A stretch of 64,000 nucleotides of DNA from Actinophytocola oryzae (lineage in GTDB: Bacteria; Actinomycetota; Actinomycetes; Mycobacteriales; Pseudonocardiaceae): NCBI RefSeq assembly GCF_004364325.1, contig NZ_SOCP01000030.1, forward strand, positions 1-64,000, written 5' to 3'. Each line of letters opens with the position of its first letter. Within the stretch, counting starts at the first letter, position 1. The position numbers were made by a program, and so were the translations under genes. Below, in pieces: positions 42,698 to 52,099 of the stretch. Under the pieces are notes generated by a model. The model did not search any database. It worked only from the letters and a program-made list of their open reading frames with translations, and was not told the DNA's origin.

Positions 42698-43828
42698 TCA
42701 GCGTGCGTTTGCCATGTCGAAAAACCGCACGTGCAGACGCCACAGCTCCGTCGCGGCGTGTTCCCACGTGAACGCCTCCGCCCGGAGCCTGCCCTGCGCG
42801 ACCCGTTCCGCGGTCGACGTCGGCTCGCTGACGACCTCGAGCAGTGCGTACGCCAGGGTGTCCGCGTCGCCGCGCGGCACGATGAGGCCGGTGCCGCCCG
42901 CGACCTCGACGAGCGCGGGGACGTCCGAGTGCACCACCGGCGTGCCGACCGCCATCGCCTCGAGGACCGGGAGGCCGAAGCCCTCCGCGCGGCTCGGCAC
43001 CGCGAGGACCGCCGCGCGGCGCAGCACCGCGGACAGGTTGTCGTCGTCGATGCGGCCGAGGACGTGCAGGCGCTCGGCGGGAAAGCCGTACTCGGCGGCC
43101 AGCTCGGTCAGGTCGACCTGGCCCCAGCCGCGCGGGCCGACGACCACCAGTGGCAGGTCGGGGGCCTGCGGCCTGGCCATCGCGCGGACCAGCACGTCGA
43201 GGCCCTTGCGTGGCTCGACCGTGCCGACCGCGAGCACGTAGGTCTCCGGCAGCCGCAGCCTGCCGGTGCGCAGTGCCGCCTCGTTGGGGTCCACGGGCAG
43301 GCGGAAGATGTCCGGCACGCCGTGCGGGACGACCGCGACCGGCGCCGGGCCGGGGGCGTGCTGGGCCAGTTCCTCGGCGACGGCCGCCGTGGGCACCACG
43401 ACCGCGTTGGCGTGGCCGGTCGCGCGGCGGATCACGGACTGGTGCCAGGCCGCGCCTCGGCGGGTGAGGGTCTCCGGATGGGTGAACGGCACGGTGTCGT
43501 GCACGGTCACGACCAGGCAGCGGCCGCGTTTGGGTGCGGGCGGGGCGAGCGGGGTCGGCGCGTGCACGGCGTCGCCGCCCGGCCAGAAGTGGACGCCCTT
43601 CTCCCAGAGCCCGGTGAGCACGCGGCGGGGCATGGGCAGGGCACGCGGGCCCGCCACGTCGGGCACGACCGCCGGCTGGAGGTCACGATGCGTGGCCGTC
43701 ACTCCGGCGACGGTCCACCCGGGCGGCACGGCGGCCGCCATCGCGGCGAGCAGCTCACGCGTGTATCGGCCGGTCCCGCCGGGAACGGCCGCGAGGAGCT
43801 GCTCGGTGAGCACGACGAGCTCGGGCAC
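42698..43828 (-). CDS. GT4-family glycosyltransferase
   Basis: A 376-residue GT-B glycosyltransferase like its downstream neighbour: LVVLTEQLLAAVPGGTGRYT at the N-terminus, VVTVHDTVPFTHPETLTRRG, YVLAVGTVEPRKGLDVLVRA, and VPSRAEGFGLPVLEAMAVG as the donor motif. No membrane segment. The start is probably GTG 43828; it could be different, since only 24 bases separate it from the start of the divergent GT2 gene. Longer frames upstream are shadows of that gene. Confidence 0.85.
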   Translation of the reverse strand: MPELVVLTEQLLAAVPGGTGRYTRELLAAMAAAVPPGWTVAGVTATHRDLQPAVVPDVAGPRALPMPRRVLTGLWEKGVHFWPGGDAVHAPTPLAPPAPKRGRCLVVTVHDTVPFTHPETLTRRGAAWHQSVIRRATGHANAVVVPTAAVAEELAQHAPGPAPVAVVPHGVPDIFRLPVDPNEAALRTGRLRLPETYVLAVGTVEPRKGLDVLVRAMARPQAPDLPLVVVGPRGWGQVDLTELAAEYGFPAERLHVLGRIDDDNLSAVLRRAAVLAVPSRAEGFGLPVLEAMAVGTPVVHSDVPALVEVAGGTGLIVPRGDADTLAYALLEVVSEPTSTAERVAQGRLRAEAFTWEHAATELWRLHVRFFDMANAR

Positions 43829-43852
43829 GGCATCAGGGTACGGTTTCGGACC

Positions 43853-44791
43853 GTGACCGGCCTGTTGACACGCAGCACCATCGTGGTCGTCACCTGGCGC
43901 GGGAAGGACCACGTCGGCGCCTGCCTCGACGCGGTCGCCACGCAGTCCAGGCCGCACCGGCTGGTGGTGATCGACAACGCGTCGGACGACGGGACCTCGG
44001 CCGTGCTCGCCGCGCACCCCTCGGCACCCGAGGTGCGGCGGCTGCCCGCGAACGTCGGCTACGCGGGTGCCCTGGCGTCGGTGTCACCCGACACGGAGTT
44101 CACGGCGTGGCTCAACGACGACGCCGAACCGGCCCCGGACTGGCTGGCGTCGCTGGAGGACGCCCTCGACAAGGAGCCCGATGCCGCGGCGGCGGGCTCG
44201 CGGATGGTCGGCTCGGACGGCTCGGTGATCTCGCTCGGCGTCGGCCTCACCGCGGACGGCCACGGTGTGGACCTGGTCACGGCGGACACACCGCCCTTCG
44301 GTTTCTGCGGGGGCGCGGTCCTGCTGCGGACGGCGGTGCTGCGCGAGGTGGGTGGCGTCCCGGCGCGGTTCTTCTGCTATTACGAGGACACCGACACGGC
44401 GTGGCGGCTGCGCCTGGCCGGCCACTCGATCGTGTCGGTCCCGACGGCCGAGGTGACCCACCGGCACGGCGCCAGCACCAGGCCCGGCTCCCGCCCCTTC
44501 CACCTGTGGAACGAGCGCAACCGGCTGGCCATGCTGGTCCGCTGCGCTCCCGGGATGGTCGCGGCCAAGGAGGTGGCGCGGTTCGCGGCCATCACCGCGA
44601 TGCTCCCGCTTCGCCGCGGTGCCGCCGAGAGACCGTGGAACTTCCGCGTGGGGCTGCGGCTGCGGGTCCTTGCCGAGGTGGTGACCGCGCTGCCCCGCCT
44701 TCTCGCCGAGCGGAGAACCGTGTCCCGGGGTGCGCACGTCTCCCGGTCAGAGGTGTGGCGTCGCTCCGGATCGGGGGAATCGGTCGGTTGA
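43853..44791 (+). CDS. GT2-family glycosyltransferase
   Basis: A 312-residue family 2 enzyme. TIVVVTWRGKDHVGACLDAV, LVVIDNASDDGTSAVLAA, TAWLNDDAEPAPDWLASLE (DDA metal motif) and FFCYYEDTDTAWRLRLAGH (ED loop) mark the GT-A fold of rhamnosyl- or galactofuranosyl-type transferases. A C-terminal region with hydrophobic helices (VARFAAITAMLPL) may touch the membrane. GTG start. Followed 62 bases later by the fusion glycosyltransferase on the same strand. Confidence 0.87.
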   Translation: MTGLLTRSTIVVVTWRGKDHVGACLDAVATQSRPHRLVVIDNASDDGTSAVLAAHPSAPEVRRLPANVGYAGALASVSPDTEFTAWLNDDAEPAPDWLASLEDALDKEPDAAAAGSRMVGSDGSVISLGVGLTADGHGVDLVTADTPPFGFCGGAVLLRTAVLREVGGVPARFFCYYEDTDTAWRLRLAGHSIVSVPTAEVTHRHGASTRPGSRPFHLWNERNRLAMLVRCAPGMVAAKEVARFAAITAMLPLRRGAAERPWNFRVGLRLRVLAEVVTALPRLLAERRTVSRGAHVSRSEVWRRSGSGESVG

Positions 44792-44853
44792 GCGGTCGTC
44801 ACATGGTGTGATGGTGCAGGCTTGAACTACAGCCCGAACCCCTAGGAGCGCGT

Positions 44854-47364
44854 GTGCCAGATCCGGCGCTACGTCCTGTCGTCTCGGTCGTCGTGGTCAA
44901 CTACCGCGGCGCCGACGACACCATCGCCTGCCTGCGCGCACTGCGCGAACAGCTCGACTATCCGGCTGACCGGCTACAAGTGGTCTGCGTGGACAACGCG
45001 TCGGGCGACGGGAGCGCGGAACGCATCCGGGCCGTGCCCGGTGTCGAGGTCGTCGAGTCGCCGGTCAACCTCGGGTTCGCCGGTGGGTGCAACCTGGGCG
45101 TGCAGCACGCGGCAGGCGCGGTCCTCGCCTTCCTGAACAACGACGCCCGACCCCACCCCCAGTGGATCAACGCGGCCGTTGACGTCCTGCGGCAGGAGCC
45201 GACCGTCGCCGCGGTCGCGAGCAAGGTGCTGGACTGGGACGGCGAGAACATCGACTTCGTGGACGGCGGCCTGACCTGGTTCGGCATGGGCTACAAGCGC
45301 CACGCGGGCCAGCCGGACGACGGCTCCCACGACCAGCCGCGTGACGTCCTCTTCGCCACCGGGTCGGCGATGTTCGTCCGCGCCGGGGTCTTCAAGCGGC
45401 TCGGCGGCTTCGACGAGCGGTTCTTCATGTTCTACGAGGACGTCGACCTCGGCTGGCGGATCAACCTGCGCGGCTGGCGGGTGCGCTACGAGCCCACCTC
45501 GCTCGCCTACCACCGCCACCACGCCTCGATGTCCAAAGTGGACGGACAGGACAACGCCCGCGAGCTGTTCCTCCTCGAACGCAACGCGCTGGCCGCGCTG
45601 TACAAGAACGTCTCGGACACCACGCTCGCGAAGGCACTGCCCGCGGCGCTCGCCCTCGCCGTGCGCAGGGCGACGGCACGCGGCGACCTCGACCCGACCC
45701 AGCTGGAGATCGGCAAGCCCGACACCGGCCCGACGGTCGAGATCCCCCGCTCGACACTCGCGGGCATCCTGGCGATCGACCAGTTCGTCGAGCTGCTGCC
45801 CAAGCTCCAGACGGCACGCCAGGTCGAGCAGCAGGCCCGGGTGAGGTCCGACGCGGACCTGATTCCCCTGATGCGCAAGGCGATGGAGCCCGCCTACCCG
45901 CTGCCCCGCTACCTCGCCGCACACGACGTCCTCGTCGACGTCTTCGGCCTAGAGGAGGCGTTCGGCGCGCGTCGCAGGGTTCTCGTGCTCACCGGTGACG
46001 CCCTCACCGAGCGCATGGCCGGGCCGGCGATCCGCGCGTGGAACATGGCCGACGTGCTCTGCGCGGAGCACGAGGTCCGGCTCGTCACCGTGAACCCGCT
46101 GTGCGCGCCACCCGAGGCGCCGTTCGCGGTGGCGCAGGCCAGGCAGCGCGACCTCACCCCGCACGTCGACTGGGCGGACGTCGTCGTGCTGCAGGGACAC
46201 GCGCTCGAACTGGTGCCGGAGCTGAAGAAGGCGGGCTCCAACAAGATCGTCGTCTGCGACATGTACGACCCGATGCACCTCGAACTGCTGGAACAGGGCA
46301 AGGACGACACCGACGAGCAGCGCGAGCTGGACCTCATCGGCGTCACCAAGGTGCTGAACACACAGCTCGAACGCGGCGACTTCTTCCTGTGCGCGTCGGA
46401 GCGCCAGCGCCATTTCTGGCTCGGCCACCTCACCGCGCTCGGCAGGCTCACGCCCTCGTTGTACGACAACGATCCCACGGTCAAGTCGCTGCTCGCGGTC
46501 GCGCCGTTCGGCCTGCCCGGCAAGCCGCCGCAGAAGACCGGCACCCCCATCCGGGGGCGCATCGCCTCGGACACCGACAAGGTGATCATCTGGGCGGGCG
46601 GCGTGTACAGCTGGTTCGACCCGCTGACGCTGCTCCACGCCGTGGATCGCCTGCGCCGCAAGTACTCCAACGCACGACTGCTGTTCCTCGGCATGAAGCA
46701 CCCGAACCCCGAGGTGCCGGAGATGGACATCGGCACGCAGACGCGTGCGCTGTCCGAGCGGCTCGGGCTGACGAACCAGCACGTGTTCTTCAACGAGACG
46801 TGGGTGCCCTACGCGGAGCGGCAGAACTGGCTGCTGGAGGCGGACTGCGGCGTCACGACGCACTACGAGCACGTCGAGACCACGTTCGCCTTCCGCACCA
46901 GGGTGTTGGACTACCTGTGGACCGGCCTCCCGATCGTCACCACGGACGGCGACTCGTTCGCCGACCTCGTGCGGGCCGAGGGGCTCGGTGTCGTGGTGCC
47001 GCCGGAGAACCCGGACCGCCTGGCCGACGCGCTCGAGGCCGTGCTGTACGAACCGGAGTTCGCCGCCTCGGCACGCGAACGGATCGCGATCGTGCGTGAG
47101 CGGTACACGTGGGACACCGCACTCGCGCCACTGGTCTCCTTCTGCCGCAACCCCTCCCCCGCCGCGGACCGCCTGCCGGGCAAGGCCCCGCTCGTGCGCA
47201 ACCCGCCGCTGGGAGTCACCGGCACGCTCCGCCGCGACCTCGACCTCATGAAGACGTACCTGGACGCGGGCGGGCCCGGCGAGCTGACCAAGCGGGCCGC
47301 CGGACGGGTGCGCAGACTCGCCTCAGAACGATGGCAGACGCGGAAGGGCCAGCAGGATGGCTAG
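44854..47364 (+). CDS. Two-domain glycosyltransferase, GT2 plus GT-B
   Basis: An 836-residue fusion. Residues 1-300 form a GT2 domain (VVSVVVVNYRGADDTIACLR, VCVDNASGDGSAERI, LAFLNNDARPHPQW, FFMFYEDVDLGWRINLRG). After a helical linker, residues 370-780 form a GT-B domain starting RRVLVLTGDALTERMAGPAI, with VIIWAGGVYSWFDPLTLLHA and the donor-site region TFAFRTRVLDYLWTGLPIVT. Such bifunctional proteins can add two sugars in sequence to a lipid-linked glycan. GTG start with AGGAG upstream. Its end overlaps the next glycosyltransferase gene by eight bases. Confidence 0.87.
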   Translation: MPDPALRPVVSVVVVNYRGADDTIACLRALREQLDYPADRLQVVCVDNASGDGSAERIRAVPGVEVVESPVNLGFAGGCNLGVQHAAGAVLAFLNNDARPHPQWINAAVDVLRQEPTVAAVASKVLDWDGENIDFVDGGLTWFGMGYKRHAGQPDDGSHDQPRDVLFATGSAMFVRAGVFKRLGGFDERFFMFYEDVDLGWRINLRGWRVRYEPTSLAYHRHHASMSKVDGQDNARELFLLERNALAALYKNVSDTTLAKALPAALALAVRRATARGDLDPTQLEIGKPDTGPTVEIPRSTLAGILAIDQFVELLPKLQTARQVEQQARVRSDADLIPLMRKAMEPAYPLPRYLAAHDVLVDVFGLEEAFGARRRVLVLTGDALTERMAGPAIRAWNMADVLCAEHEVRLVTVNPLCAPPEAPFAVAQARQRDLTPHVDWADVVVLQGHALELVPELKKAGSNKIVVCDMYDPMHLELLEQGKDDTDEQRELDLIGVTKVLNTQLERGDFFLCASERQRHFWLGHLTALGRLTPSLYDNDPTVKSLLAVAPFGLPGKPPQKTGTPIRGRIASDTDKVIIWAGGVYSWFDPLTLLHAVDRLRRKYSNARLLFLGMKHPNPEVPEMDIGTQTRALSERLGLTNQHVFFNETWVPYAERQNWLLEADCGVTTHYEHVETTFAFRTRVLDYLWTGLPIVTTDGDSFADLVRAEGLGVVVPPENPDRLADALEAVLYEPEFAASARERIAIVRERYTWDTALAPLVSFCRNPSPAADRLPGKAPLVRNPPLGVTGTLRRDLDLMKTYLDAGGPGELTKRAAGRVRRLASERWQTRKGQQDG

Positions 47365-48439
47365 CCGCACAAGGGTTCTGCTCGACGGCACGCCCCTGCT
47401 GGGTGCCCGCACGGGAATCGGCCGCTACACGTCCGCGCTCGCCGAGGAACTGGCCTCGATGCCGGACGTGGACATGCGGGCCGTCGCGTTCACGTTGCGG
47501 GGCTGGCGAAAGCTGCGCAAGGTCCTGCCGCACGGCACCCGGTCGCGTGGCATGCCGGTGTCCGCGAGGCTGCTGCGCCAGTGCTGGCTGCGGGCGCCGT
47601 TCCCGCCGATCGAGCTGTTCGCCGGGTTCACGGATGTGGTGCACGGCACCAACTTCGTGCTGCCGCCCGCCGTCCGCGCCGCCGGCGTGCTGACCATCCA
47701 CGACCTCGCGTTCCTCGACTCGCCCGGCGACCTACCGCCCTCGGACGAGCAGCTGCCCGCGCTGGTCGCCCGCTCGGCCGAACGCGCGGACATCGTGTGC
47801 ACGCCGACCAGGGCGGTCGCCGACACCGTGACCGACCGCCTCGGCGTGCCGGCGGACAAGATCGTCGTGACACCGCTCGGCATCGATCCCGCGTGGTTCA
47901 CCGCCCGCCCGCCGAGCGAGACCCTGCGACGCAGGATCGGCCTGCCGCCCAAGCAGTATCTGCTGTTCGTGGGTGCCGCCGGGCCGCGCAAGGCGTTGGA
48001 GTGGCTGCTGAAGGCGCACGAGAACACGCCGGACCTGCCGCCGCTCGTGCTCGCCGGGCCGGGCCACGCGAGCAACGGCGACACCGTGCGGTCGATCGGC
48101 TATCTGTCCGATGTGGACCTGCGCAGCGTGGTGGCCGGTGCGGCAGCACTGGTTCTCCCCTCCAGGGACGAGGGTTTCGGACTGCCGGTGCTGGAGGCAC
48201 TCGCCTGTGACGTGCCGGTGGTGTGCTCGGACCTGCCCGCGCTGCGGGAGGTCGCGGGCGGCCACGCGTCACTCGTGCCGTTCGGGGACGTGGAGGCCAT
48301 GGGCGCGGCGCTGACGAGCGCGCTGGAGGCCAGCCCCGACGCCCCCACGCTGACCGCCCGCCGCACCTACGCGGCAGGCTTCACGTGGCGACGGACGGCG
48401 GAGCTGACCGTGGAGGCCTACCGCCGCGCGATGGCCTAG
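47357..48439 (+). CDS. GT4-family glycosyltransferase
   Basis: A 360-residue GT-B enzyme: VLLDGTPLLGARTGIGRYTS, GVLTIHDLAFLDSPGDLPPS, YLLFVGAAGPRKALEWLLKA and LPSRDEGFGLPVLEALACD. It is related in layout to the two minus-strand GT4 proteins in this locus. The ATG lies inside the end of the fusion glycosyltransferase gene, so both are coupled and probably act on the same glycan. It converges on rmlD with an eight-base gap. Confidence 0.87.
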   Translation: MASRTRVLLDGTPLLGARTGIGRYTSALAEELASMPDVDMRAVAFTLRGWRKLRKVLPHGTRSRGMPVSARLLRQCWLRAPFPPIELFAGFTDVVHGTNFVLPPAVRAAGVLTIHDLAFLDSPGDLPPSDEQLPALVARSAERADIVCTPTRAVADTVTDRLGVPADKIVVTPLGIDPAWFTARPPSETLRRRIGLPPKQYLLFVGAAGPRKALEWLLKAHENTPDLPPLVLAGPGHASNGDTVRSIGYLSDVDLRSVVAGAAALVLPSRDEGFGLPVLEALACDVPVVCSDLPALREVAGGHASLVPFGDVEAMGAALTSALEASPDAPTLTARRTYAAGFTWRRTAELTVEAYRRAMA

Positions 48440-48448
48440 CGGCGGGCC

Positions 48449-49351
48449 TCAGGAGGGCGGGAGGCGGAAGTGCTCGCCGTGCTGCGCGAACGCCGCCGCG
48501 AGGGCATCCCGCCACGACCGCATCGGCGGCAGGCCGGCGTCGCGCCACGCGCGGTCCGACAGCACCGAGTAGGCGGGCCTAGGCGCGGGCCGGGGGAACT
48601 CCTCGGTGGTGCAGGGCAGCACCCTGGCCGGATCCAGCCCCAGCTCCTCGAAGACGGCCTGCGCGAAGCCGAACCACGTGGTCTCGCCGCCGCCCGCGCA
48701 GTGCAGTGTCCGCGACGACGGCCCGTCCCCGGACGCGATCCGCGCGGCCAGCGCCAGCAGACCGTCGGCCAGGTCACCGGTCCACGTCGGGCAGCCGCGC
48801 TGGTCGTCCACGACGGACACCGTGTCCCGCGCGGCGGCCAGTTTGGCCATCGTCTTCACGAAGTTGCCGCCGAACGCGCCGTACACCCAGGCCGTCCGCA
48901 CGACCCAGGCACGCGCACCCGACCCCAACACGGCGTCCTCGCCTGCCGCTTTCGTTGCCCCGTAGGCGGTTCGCGGCCGCACCGGATCGTCGGTCTCGTA
49001 GGGACGGGCGGCGTCGCCCGCGAACACGTAGTCCGTGGACACGTGCACGAACGGCACGTTCGCCGTCGCGCAGGCGGCGGCCAGCAGCCGGGGCCCGTCC
49101 GCGTTGATCGCGAACGCCTTCGCCGGGTCGGTCTCGGCAGCGTCGACGGCGTTGTAGGCCGCCGCGTTGATCACCACGGGTTTGCGCCCGTCGGTGGCGG
49201 CCGACTCCGCGAGGGCCTTCACGGCCTCGATCACCGCACCGGCGTTCGTCACGTCGAGTTCGGCCGAGCCGGGGGCGCGTACCACCTCGGCGCGGGCCGC
49301 CAGCTCACGTCCGAGCTGGCCGTGCCCGCCCGGCACCAGGATTGACAGCAT
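48449..49351 (-). CDS. rmlD: dTDP-4-dehydrorhamnose reductase
   Basis: Last step of dTDP-L-rhamnose synthesis, NAD(P)H-dependent. The 300-residue short-chain dehydrogenase has the cofactor loop ILVPGGHGQLGREL (GGxGQLG form), INAAAYNAVDAAETDPAKAF, VHVSTDYVFAG and catalytic YGATKAAGE (YxxxK), plus GFAQAVFEELG near the end. The ATG shares one base with the rmlB stop, so the two form an operon. rmlA and rmlC are not in the window. Confidence 0.94.
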   Translation of the reverse strand: MLSILVPGGHGQLGRELAARAEVVRAPGSAELDVTNAGAVIEAVKALAESAATDGRKPVVINAAAYNAVDAAETDPAKAFAINADGPRLLAAACATANVPFVHVSTDYVFAGDAARPYETDDPVRPRTAYGATKAAGEDAVLGSGARAWVVRTAWVYGAFGGNFVKTMAKLAAARDTVSVVDDQRGCPTWTGDLADGLLALAARIASGDGPSSRTLHCAGGGETTWFGFAQAVFEELGLDPARVLPCTTEEFPRPAPRPAYSVLSDRAWRDAGLPPMRSWRDALAAAFAQHGEHFRLPPS

Positions 49352-50337
49352 CAGCCCAGCTTCGCGCGGTCCTTGAGGGGCTCCCACCACGACCGGTTCG
49401 ACCGGAACCACTCGATGGTGCTGGCCAGGCCCTCGTCGAAGGTCATCAGCGGCCGGTAGCCGAGCTCGTTGGTGATCTTGGTGATGTCGACGGAGTAACG
49501 GCGGTCGTGGGCCTTGCGGTCCTCGACGCGCTCCACCATCTCGTCGCCGACGCCGAACGCGGCGAGCAGGCGTTCGGTCAGCTCGAGGTTGGTCAGCTCG
49601 GTGCCGCCGCCGATGTTGTAGATCTCACCGGGCCTGCCGGACTCCGCGACGAGCTGGATGCCCCAGCAGTGGTCGTCGACGTGCAGCCAGTCGCGCACGT
49701 TCAGGCCGTCGCCGTAGAGCGGGACCTTCTTGCCGTCCATCAGGTTCGTCACGAACAGTGGTATGACCTTCTCGGGGAACTGGTACGGGCCGTAGTTGTT
49801 CGAGCAGCGCGTGATGCACACCGGCAGGCCGTGCGTGCGGTGGAACGACCGCGCCAGCAGGTCCGAGGACGCCTTCGACGCCGAGTACGGCGAGTTCGGC
49901 TCCAGCGGGTGGGTCTCGGGCCACGAGCCGGACTCGATCGAGCCGTACACCTCGTCGGTCGAGACGTGCACGAACTTCGAGACACCCGCGTCGACCGCAC
50001 CCTGCAGCAGGGTCTGCGTGCCGAGCACGTTCGTCACCACGAAGTCGGCCGCGCCGAGGATCGAGCGGTCCACGTGCGACTCGGCCGCGAAGTGCACGAC
50101 CAGGTCCACCCCGGCCATGACCTGCGAGACGACGGCCGGGTCGCAGATGTCACCGCGCACGAAGCGCAGCCGCGGGTCGTCCCGCACCGGCGCGAGGTTG
50201 GCCTCGTTGCCCGCGTAGGTCAGCTTGTCGAGCACCACGACCTCGGCCTCGGCAAGCGACGCGTAGGCCCCACCGAGTGCCTTGCGTACGTAGTGCGATC
50301 CGATGAACCCGGCACCGCCGGTGACGAGCACGCGCAT
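49351..50337 (-). CDS. rmlB: dTDP-glucose 4,6-dehydratase
   Basis: Makes dTDP-4-keto-6-deoxyglucose for rhamnose synthesis. The 328-residue enzyme has the NAD loop VLVTGGAGFIGSHYVR, VVHFAAESHVDRSI, VHVSTDEVYGSIE (Thr/Asp/Glu catalytic region) and YSASKASSDLLAR (YxxxK), followed by RCSNNYGPYQFPEKVIPLF. ATG start. It heads the rmlB-rmlD unit and is divergent from the first LCP gene, with 135 bases between them for promoters. Confidence 0.96.
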   Translation of the reverse strand: MRVLVTGGAGFIGSHYVRKALGGAYASLAEAEVVVLDKLTYAGNEANLAPVRDDPRLRFVRGDICDPAVVSQVMAGVDLVVHFAAESHVDRSILGAADFVVTNVLGTQTLLQGAVDAGVSKFVHVSTDEVYGSIESGSWPETHPLEPNSPYSASKASSDLLARSFHRTHGLPVCITRCSNNYGPYQFPEKVIPLFVTNLMDGKKVPLYGDGLNVRDWLHVDDHCWGIQLVAESGRPGEIYNIGGGTELTNLELTERLLAAFGVGDEMVERVEDRKAHDRRYSVDITKITNELGYRPLMTFDEGLASTIEWFRSNRSWWEPLKDRAKLG

Positions 50338-50472
50338 CTAGCTCCCAATCCTCACCGGGAGTAAACCCCGGACGGCCACTATTGCGTCCTACTTGATAAC
50401 AACACCCCGGGCGCCGAGGTCGCGCCGGTATCCTACTGGCAGGGATCTGCCCGGGGGTGGGGAGGAGCGTAC

Positions 50473-52002
50473 GTGGCTGGACGTGCGCAGGGTTGGCGAA
50501 AGACCGGTTCCGTGACGGGCCGGTCACTCATCGCTGTCATCTCTGCGGCTGTACTGGGCACCATGGGTTACGGATGGTGGGCGGTCGGTGACGTCGACAA
50601 GGGTACCGTGACCACCGACGTGATCGCCCAGGAAGTTCAGGACCAGCGCATACCGCTTGACGGAGCCGTCGACATGCTGCTCGTCGGCATGGACAGCCGG
50701 ACCGACGCGTACGGCAACCCGTTGCCCCGCGAGGTCCTCGACATGTTGCACGCCGGGATCAGTGACGGCGAGCGCAACACCGACACGATCATCCTCGTGC
50801 ACATCCCGGTGGACGGCACCCGCGCGATCGCGATCTCCTTCCCGCGCGACTCGTGGGTCCAGCTCGCGGGCGGCTTCGGCAAGCACCGGATCAACTCGGC
50901 GTTCGCGTACGCGTACAACAACGCCCGCGAGGAGCTCGCGAACGCGCCGGACGAGCGGACCCGCGACGAGCAGGCCAAGGTCATCGGCCGCAAGAACCTG
51001 ATCGCGACCGTGCAGGACCTGGTGGGCTCCTCGGTCACGATCGACCGCTACGCGGAGGTGAACCTCCTCTCGTTCTACGAGGTCACCAACGCCATCGGCG
51101 GGGTCGACGTGTGCCTGAACGCGCCGACGCAGGACGACCTGTCCGGCGCGAACTTCCCGGCGGGCGAACAGACCGTGACCGGCGCGCAGGCGCTCGCGTT
51201 CGTGCGCCAGCGCCACGGTTTACCCAACGGCGACCTGGACAGGATCGTGCGCCAGCAGGTGTTCCTCGGCGCGATGGCGAACAAGGTGCTGTCCGCGGAC
51301 ATGCTGACCAGTCCGACGAAGGTGCGGCAGCTGGTCGGTGCCGTCCAGCGGTCGGTGATCCTGTCCAACGGCTGGTCGCTGTCCACGTTCGCGTCGCAGA
51401 TGTCCGGGCTGACCGCGGACGGTATCGACTTCTACACGATCCCCACGCTCGGCGACGCGAAGATCGGCGGCGCGGACGTGCTGAGGATCGACCCGCAGCA
51501 GGTCGCGGCGTACGTCTCGTCGCTGACCACCGACGAGACCACCTCGCCGTCCTCGGGCAGCGCGACGACCACCACCACACCGCCGCCCACGCCGGGAGGC
51601 GACGTGGCGCGCCCGGCGCTGGGCACGATCACGGTGGACGTGCGCAACGGCTCGCACACCAGGGGTCTCGCGGGAACCGTGCGGCAGACGGTGATCGACA
51701 AGGGCTTCATCGGCGGTGACGTCGGCGACGCGCCGGTGCGGACGTCCTCGGTGATCCAGTACGGGACCGGGGCACGCAACATCGCCGAGTACCTGGCAGG
51801 CGAGCTTGGCGGGAAGTTCACGTTCGAGGAGGACGCCTCGCTGTCGGCCGACCAGCTGACGGTCGTGCTCGGCACCGACCACGACGACGCGGTCACCGAC
51901 GGGGTGCGTGTCCAGCCGTCGTCGCCTGCCGGGCCGACGTCCGGCTCGGCGCCGAAGCCGACTCCGCAGATCAACGCGGACGGGTTGAACTGTGTGAACT
52001 GA
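50473..52002 (+). CDS. LytR-CpsA-Psr (LCP) family protein with LytR_C domain
   Basis: Envelope ligase that joins undecaprenyl- or decaprenyl-linked glycans to peptidoglycan. The 509-residue product has a short cytosolic N-terminus, one membrane helix (about 18-40) and an extracytoplasmic LCP domain (about 60-300) with conserved acidic/arginine motifs MLLVGMDSRTD, ISFPRDSWVQ and AFVRQRHGLPNGDLDRIVRQ. A Thr/Pro linker and a LytR_C domain (about 375-465, ITVDVRNGSHTRGLAGTVRQ) follow. GTG start with GGGGAGGAG. The Mtb equivalent is Rv3267 (CpsA). Confidence 0.93.
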   Translation: MAGRAQGWRKTGSVTGRSLIAVISAAVLGTMGYGWWAVGDVDKGTVTTDVIAQEVQDQRIPLDGAVDMLLVGMDSRTDAYGNPLPREVLDMLHAGISDGERNTDTIILVHIPVDGTRAIAISFPRDSWVQLAGGFGKHRINSAFAYAYNNAREELANAPDERTRDEQAKVIGRKNLIATVQDLVGSSVTIDRYAEVNLLSFYEVTNAIGGVDVCLNAPTQDDLSGANFPAGEQTVTGAQALAFVRQRHGLPNGDLDRIVRQQVFLGAMANKVLSADMLTSPTKVRQLVGAVQRSVILSNGWSLSTFASQMSGLTADGIDFYTIPTLGDAKIGGADVLRIDPQQVAAYVSSLTTDETTSPSSGSATTTTTPPPTPGGDVARPALGTITVDVRNGSHTRGLAGTVRQTVIDKGFIGGDVGDAPVRTSSVIQYGTGARNIAEYLAGELGGKFTFEEDASLSADQLTVVLGTDHDDAVTDGVRVQPSSPAGPTSGSAPKPTPQINADGLNCVN

Positions 52003-52099
52003 CGGACCTCCTCCATGCGGGTTGATCAGGGCAGATCGGACCGGTTTCTTCGGTACGAGCGGTTAGCCTCTGACCGAGGCCGGCAGGGGGAGGTGACCA

